From Hyalangium versicolor (GTDB taxonomy: Bacteria; Myxococcota; Myxococcia; Myxococcales; Myxococcaceae), in contig NZ_JAHXBF010000024.1 in the NCBI RefSeq assembly GCF_020103695.1, forward strand, positions 62,001-126,000: a stretch of 64,000 nucleotides of DNA, written 5' to 3'. This document shows positions 60,038 to 64,000 of this stretch, in pieces. The position numbers and the translations under genes were made by a program. The notes under the pieces are model-generated. The model had not been told where the DNA came from, ran no database searches, and was given only the letters and a program-made list of their open reading frames with translations. Within the stretch, counting starts at the first letter, position 1; the number at the start of each line of letters is the position of its first letter.

Positions 60038-62431
60038 TCAGCCGTGGATGCCGACCTCGGCGACGCCCTCGGCGCACTCGATGTACATCCGGCCCCTGGG
60101 GACCTCGCGGGCATCGACCCGCCACCTGAATTTGCTCAGGTCCACCTTGTTCTGCCCCAGCTTGAGGACGGTCACGTCCGCCCGCTTCTTGCCCGCCACC
60201 GTCGCCGTGCAGCGCAAGAGGGCCTCGGACTCCCTGTTGTCGATGACGTATTCCCTGTCGAGCAGCCCAGACTCGCGCACCAGGAAGCGCAGCTCTCGGC
60301 GCGGGGACGGTGGCGGAGGCGTAGGAGCCGGGGGAGCGGGCTCAGCGGGGGACTCGGCCTGCTGGGCGGGCTCGGAGGAGCCCTCGGGCATGAGCAGGAA
60401 GAGCGGTTCGCGAGCCTGCTTCGCCGCATCGTCCAGCTCCAGGAGCACCCGCTTCCCACGAGGTCCCCGCGCTACCACCGTCGCGGTGCCGAGCGTCTTC
60501 AGCTTTCCGTTCGGTTTCTGCCCCGCCACATTCACGACCATGCCCTTGCGGAGATCGCCGACCCGAGCCCCCGAGGCGAAGTACACGCCCTTCTCCTGGC
60601 TCACGATGGGCAGGCCCTTGACCGAATACGGTGCCGCGGCGCCCTTGGTCTGCCGCAGCTTCTGTGGCTCCGAAGGGACCTCGTCGCTCGTCCCCGCCGC
60701 AGGCTCGACCACGGCCGAGTCCACCGACCCCGCCGCGTGAGCCGCGGCGACCGGGCCCTCCGAGCCCGCAGCCGGAACGGCGTCATTGGCGGGCTTGCCC
60801 GGCTTGCCCTCCGCGGCCAGCCCCTCGGGGCCCTGATCCGGAGGAGCCCCGTCCTCTGGGGGAGGCGGCGGTTCCCCAGGGGGTGGAGGCGGCGGATCTC
60901 CAGGACGGGGAGGCAGCGGATCTCCAGGGCGCCAGCCCCTCGGAGGTTCTCCGGGACGCGGGCCCCTCGGATCTCCAGGGTGGGGCCCTCTCGGATCGCC
61001 TGGATCCGGAGGCAGTCCTGCCCCAGGAGGAAGTGCGCCCACTGGGGACGGATGCCGGCGATCGCCCATGAAGTACGCGGTGGCCACCGCGGTGCCGATC
61101 ATCAGCACGAGCAACAAGAGGATGCCCCCGACAATCACCCCACTGCGGAGCCCAGACGAAGGCGTGGAGACTCCCGACGGACTGGCCACGGGAGGTAGAA
61201 CCGCCGGCGCAGCCATCACGGGCGCGGAGGGCGCGGGCGCGAGCACCTGCGCGGGCAGCGCCGCGGGAACAACCGCCCCGGGCAGGGGCGTAGCCATGGG
61301 ACGAAGCGTGGCGCCGAGGTTCACATCCTGGGCTCCCGCCGCGGGGCGCACAGTGGTGGCCTCGAGCCCAACTCGCGGATCCGCCGGAAGCGGAGAGACG
61401 CCCACCTGCAGCACGCCTCCGCTGGCCGGCGGCGAGGAATCCGTCCGGCGAACACCGGAGATGCGAGAGATGAGCTGGCGCTGCGCGGAGAATGCCTCCG
61501 GACACACCGCCTTCACGTAGTTGCCCACCTCCTCCGCCCCCAGCGAGGAGCTCGCCCGCAGCAGCTGCTCATTAAGAGCGCGAGCGAACTCGTCCGAGCG
61601 GCTGTAGCGATCCTGGGGATTGGGAGCCAGCGCCTTCCTCACCACGGCGTCCAGCGCGGGATCCACCTCGGGCCGCAGCTCGTGGAGCGAGGGCGGCCGC
61701 GGGTTGGCCATGGCGGCCATCATCTCTCCCACCGTCCCGTGGGCGATGAGCGGCTGGCCCGCGAGCAGCTCCCACACCATCACTCCGCACGAGTAGATGT
61801 CGCTGCGGTGGTCCAGAGGATCGGCGCGGGCCTGCTCGGGGGACATGTACCCCAGCTTCCCCATCACCGTGGACGGCAGCGTGTACTTGCTGCGCGCCGC
61901 GGACTTGGCGAGGCCGAAGTCGATGACCTTCACCTCACCCTCGTACGACACCATGACGTTATGCGGGGACACATCCCGGTGGACGATGCCCAGCGGCGTG
62001 CCATCCGTCCCCGTCTTGCGGTGCGCGTACCCCAGCCCCTCGGCGACCTTCTGCCCCAGGTAGAGCGACACCGGCACCGGAATGGCCTGCCCCTGGGCGC
62101 GGGCCTGATCCGCCAGGTAGGCCACGTCGACTCCGGCCACATACTCCAGCGCCATGAAGTAGGCGCCGTTGACCTCACCCATGTCGTAGACCTGGGCAAT
62201 GGACGAGTGCACCAGGTGCACCAACACCTTGGCCTCGTGGCGGAAGCGATCCAGGAACTGCCCATCCTTGAGCAGCGCCGGGAGGATCGTCTTCACGATG
62301 CACGGCTTCTCGAAGCCCGCCGCGCCGGAAATCTTGGCGAGGTACACCTCGCCCATGCCGCCCTGGCCCAACAGGTGGACGAGCTCATAGCGCCCGAGGC
62401 TGCGCGGCCATTCTCTGGTTTCGGTGGTCAT
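60038..62431 (-). CDS. Membrane Ser/Thr protein kinase with Pro-rich periplasmic segment
   Basis: The 797-residue protein has a kinase domain at about 14-280: Gly loop LLGQGGMGEVYLA, catalytic Lys in CIVKTI, HRD loop IVHRDVSPHNVM, DFG in VIDFGLAKS and the APE-like SPEQA. A linker of about 130 residues leads to one membrane segment near 425-445 (GVIVGGILLLLVLMIGTAVA). The periplasmic part begins with PGDPRGP-type Pro-rich repeats and ends with beta-rich modules (about 600-680 and 715-797; RFLVRESGLLDREYVIDN, KRADVTVLKLGQNKVDL). All catalytic residues are present. The C-terminal modules probably sense an envelope state. ATG 62431 is the start of kinase homology; the upstream frame overlaps another gene. 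Confidence 0.92.
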   Translation of the reverse strand: MTTETREWPRSLGRYELVHLLGQGGMGEVYLAKISGAAGFEKPCIVKTILPALLKDGQFLDRFRHEAKVLVHLVHSSIAQVYDMGEVNGAYFMALEYVAGVDVAYLADQARAQGQAIPVPVSLYLGQKVAEGLGYAHRKTGTDGTPLGIVHRDVSPHNVMVSYEGEVKVIDFGLAKSAARSKYTLPSTVMGKLGYMSPEQARADPLDHRSDIYSCGVMVWELLAGQPLIAHGTVGEMMAAMANPRPPSLHELRPEVDPALDAVVRKALAPNPQDRYSRSDEFARALNEQLLRASSSLGAEEVGNYVKAVCPEAFSAQRQLISRISGVRRTDSSPPASGGVLQVGVSPLPADPRVGLEATTVRPAAGAQDVNLGATLRPMATPLPGAVVPAALPAQVLAPAPSAPVMAAPAVLPPVASPSGVSTPSSGLRSGVIVGGILLLLVLMIGTAVATAYFMGDRRHPSPVGALPPGAGLPPDPGDPRGPHPGDPRGPRPGEPPRGWRPGDPLPPRPGDPPPPPPGEPPPPPEDGAPPDQGPEGLAAEGKPGKPANDAVPAAGSEGPVAAAHAAGSVDSAVVEPAAGTSDEVPSEPQKLRQTKGAAAPYSVKGLPIVSQEKGVYFASGARVGDLRKGMVVNVAGQKPNGKLKTLGTATVVARGPRGKRVLLELDDAAKQAREPLFLLMPEGSSEPAQQAESPAEPAPPAPTPPPPSPRRELRFLVRESGLLDREYVIDNRESEALLRCTATVAGKKRADVTVLKLGQNKVDLSKFRWRVDAREVPRGRMYIECAEGVAEVGIHG

Positions 62432-62562
62432 CAGGTCGTCCAAAGCGCACCACGGAGGCGAAGGTAGGCGCAAGCCACCCGAGGCACCGCCCGGATTGGA
62501 CACCGAACCGGCCCGAAAAGGAAAACCCTGGCCGCGGCGAGCAGGCGAGCGGGCTGGCGCCC

Positions 62563-62949
62563 TCAGGCACTCGCGGCGCCGAGCAGCTGCGCGCGCAGCT
62601 CGGCCGCCGTCACCGGCCAGCCCTCGCCCTGGGGCGTGAAGAAGGTCCCCAACGGAATGCCCTCCTCGGCCAGCTCCGGCAGCAGTTGCTCCACCAGCTC
62701 CGGCAGGGGGATGCAGCGCGGCTCGAAGCCTTCCCACAGGCGCGTGGCACACAGCCGGGCGGAGGCGGCCGTGGGCCACAGCGGCAACACATCCCGCCCC
62801 TCGTCGTCGAACGCCAGCGCCCAGCCCTCCGCGTACAGCCCCCACACCTCGCCGGACTCGCGCACGCGCTGCAGGAACCAGGCATGGCGCCGTTCCGGGG
62901 GCAACTCCAGGGCGGCCTGGAGCCGATCGTCGGGTATCTCCCGCGTCAT
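62563..62949 (-). CDS. DUF2750-family protein
   Basis: The 128-residue cytoplasmic protein resembles DUF2750: RRHAWFLQRVRESGEVWGLY near 20-40, WALAFDDEG, and LPLWPTAASARLC near 55-68. The C terminus is helical (VEQLLPELAEEGIPLG). GGAGG precedes ATG 62949. It lies 131 bp upstream of the kinase gene on the same strand. Immunity-protein-like folds occur in this family, but there is no toxin gene beside it, so I give no function. Confidence 0.75.
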   Translation of the reverse strand: MTREIPDDRLQAALELPPERRHAWFLQRVRESGEVWGLYAEGWALAFDDEGRDVLPLWPTAASARLCATRLWEGFEPRCIPLPELVEQLLPELAEEGIPLGTFFTPQGEGWPVTAAELRAQLLGAASA

Positions 62950-63156
62950 CCTGCTGCCTCCTTCACCCAGCGCATGCTGGCGCTCCGGGCTGACCTGCTC
63001 CCAAAGGATTGTGCACCGGCATACCTCCGATACGTCCATGCGCTCCAGACCGTTGTCTGAGAAGGAGGAGTTCATCCCGCCGGACGCGATGCGGCACGGG
63101 CTGGGAGACAACTTCGCGGCGCAGGTGCGGCAACCGCGAGTGAGTTAGAAGAAGCC

Positions 63157-63585
63157 ATGCTCAAGCCCGGCCTCACGCTCATCACCACCTTTGCTCTCGC
63201 CACGGGTGGCTGTGCCTTCGGAACAGGGGCGCAGCGGCTGGAGCGCGAGGGCAACGCCAGCATCACCGGCATCCTCGTGCCCCCTCCCAACGCGGTGGGC
63301 CCAAAGAGTACCTCCTGCGCCGGGGTGAGGATTCGGGTGGCCCACGTGCGCGAGCCCTCGCAGTTGCTGGGCAATGTCATGGTGAAGGCCAGCCGGCAGC
63401 GGTGCTTCTATGTGGTGTCCAGCCTGCCGAGCGAGGCGGAGCTGCACCTGGAGGTCCGCCCCGGCGCGGACTGGAAGTGCGAAAACGGGCAGCCGCCCAC
63501 GCTGAGCCCCCGCTCCGGCTCGGGGACGTTGAAGCTGCGCGACTACGAGACGGCCACGCGTGACTTCCGCGCCACGTGCGGCTAG
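63157..63585 (+). CDS. Small lipoprotein of unknown function
   Basis: The 142-residue precursor has a lipoprotein signal (LTLITTFALATGGC, Cys near 19). The mature part is a predicted beta-sandwich with four Cys (STSCAGVRIR, QRCFYVVSSL, DWKCENGQ, RATCG), probably two disulfides; GxxVxL strand patterns suggest a CarboxypepD_reg-like fold. AGAAG precedes ATG 63157. No neighbours suggest a role. Confidence 0.7.
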   Translation: MLKPGLTLITTFALATGGCAFGTGAQRLEREGNASITGILVPPPNAVGPKSTSCAGVRIRVAHVREPSQLLGNVMVKASRQRCFYVVSSLPSEAELHLEVRPGADWKCENGQPPTLSPRSGSGTLKLRDYETATRDFRATCG

Positions 63586-63689
63586 CCGTCCCAGGGCCTG
63601 CCTGCCTGCTCGTTCGACCTCTAAGTACAAACCCTGAGGCACGTGGGTGGATTGATTCCCTGCCCCCAAGCACGGCAATGTGCCGCTTA

Positions 63690-63729
63690 CGACAAGGCCC
63701 TTCTTTCCGGACTTTCTTGACCCTTGTCG
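63690..63729. promoter_or_regulatory. Inverted repeat upstream of the cytochrome c peroxidase gene
   Basis: CGACAAGG (63690-63697) and CCTTGTCG (63722-63729) are perfect 8-bp inverted repeats separated by 24 bases, ending 17 bp before ATG 63747. Spacing would allow two regulator monomers on separate turns or an RNA hairpin near the start. Regulation of the peroxidase gene is an inference. Confidence 0.4.
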
Positions 63730-63746
63730 CAGGAGCTCCCGCCGCT

Positions 63747-64000
63747 ATGAACGCGAAACGCCTGAGTGCCCGCCTGGCTTGCCTGCTCGTGGTGGGCCTG
63801 CTGGCCAATGCGTGTGAGAACGAGGATCCCTTCCCGTCGTTCGATGAGCTCGACAAGCTCCAGCAACTTCACACGATGCCGCAGCACCCGCCGCGGGACA
63901 CCACCAACCGCTTCGCGGATGATCCGAGGGCAGCCTCGCTGGGCAACCGGCTCTTCCATGATCCGAAGCTGTCGAGCTGCGGCACTGTCTCCTGCGCGAG
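63747..64000 (+). CDS. Di-haem cytochrome c peroxidase family protein (cut by window edge)
   Basis: Only the first 84 codons are visible. A lipoprotein or export signal (LACLLVVGLLANAC, Cys near 23) is followed by SLGNRLFHDPKLSS and CGTVSCA, which matches the start of the MauG/CcpA di-haem peroxidase domain up to the first haem-binding CxxCH region just at the edge. Such enzymes reduce H2O2 or oxidise substrates in the periplasm. AGGAG lies upstream of ATG 63747. The second haem domain is not in view. Confidence 0.75.
   Translation, partial: MNAKRLSARLACLLVVGLLANACENEDPFPSFDELDKLQQLHTMPQHPPRDTTNRFADDPRAASLGNRLFHDPKLSSCGTVSCA

Noticed and set aside
1..64000. tRNA, rRNA, CRISPR arrays and insertion sequences
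   Set aside because: I looked for array-like spaced repeats, transposase motifs and cloverleaf-like stretches and saw none. The only tandem repeats are inside protein-coding genes.

Overview
The window is a GC-rich, gene-dense stretch of a deltaproteobacterial-type chromosome, most likely a myxobacterium of the Archangiaceae/Cystobacter group. I infer this from the long lipoproteins with repeat stalks, Ser/Thr kinases, FHA-sigma54 activator, ECF-caspase operon and a retron of the Mx162/Mx65 kind. I see no rRNA, tRNA, IS element, phage integrase or CRISPR array. High GC keeps long antisense frames open; these were left out.

Positions 1-13.9 kb form a defence and conflict block. It starts with an edge-truncated NLR-like protein (nucleoside phosphorylase-like, NACHT, pentapeptide and WD40 domains) of lower GC than its surroundings. 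A secreted papain-fold toxin candidate with an overlapping putative immunity gene follows. Next comes a minus-strand operon of ECF sigma factor, membrane anti-sigma-like protein and a caspase fused to a surface repeat and an outer-membrane-like C terminus. Last is a retron: ARM/HEAT-like protein, winged-helix/SWIM protein, a short msr-msd candidate and reverse transcriptase.

Positions 13.9-29.6 kb form a redox, NAD and stress block: a triple universal stress protein, D-lactate-dehydrogenase-like enzyme, TrxC-like thioredoxin, nicotinate phosphoribosyltransferase, a phosphoribosyltransferase, a CoA-transferase/GNAT fusion and a second Usp. On the minus strand, NrtR, a PP2C phosphatase, a kinase, a nicotinamidase-like hydrolase and a vWA protein follow one another. 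Two identical-format palindromes (TAGTGT-N7-ACACTA) lie upstream of nrtR and of the nicotinamidase gene, which suggests one NAD-responsive regulon containing a TerY-P-like triad. A diacylglycerol-kinase-like protein and an SDR lie beyond.

Positions 30-50.4 kb are dominated by exported proteins: Ig/propeller lipoprotein, PEGA protein, M64 peptidase, Cys-rich tandem-repeat lipoprotein, a ten-Ig-domain stalk carrying a nuclease domain, a chemoreceptor, Cys-rich anchored proteins, a FHA-sigma54 activator and a pair of trypsin-like lipoproteins of which one is catalytically degenerate. Several perfect hairpins end the transcription units.

Positions 50.4-64 kb hold a giant propeller hybrid sensor kinase divergent from a response regulator-mprF-acvB-like-RDD cluster, then a Ser/Thr kinase, a DUF2750 protein, a small lipoprotein and the start of a di-haem cytochrome c peroxidase cut by the window edge.
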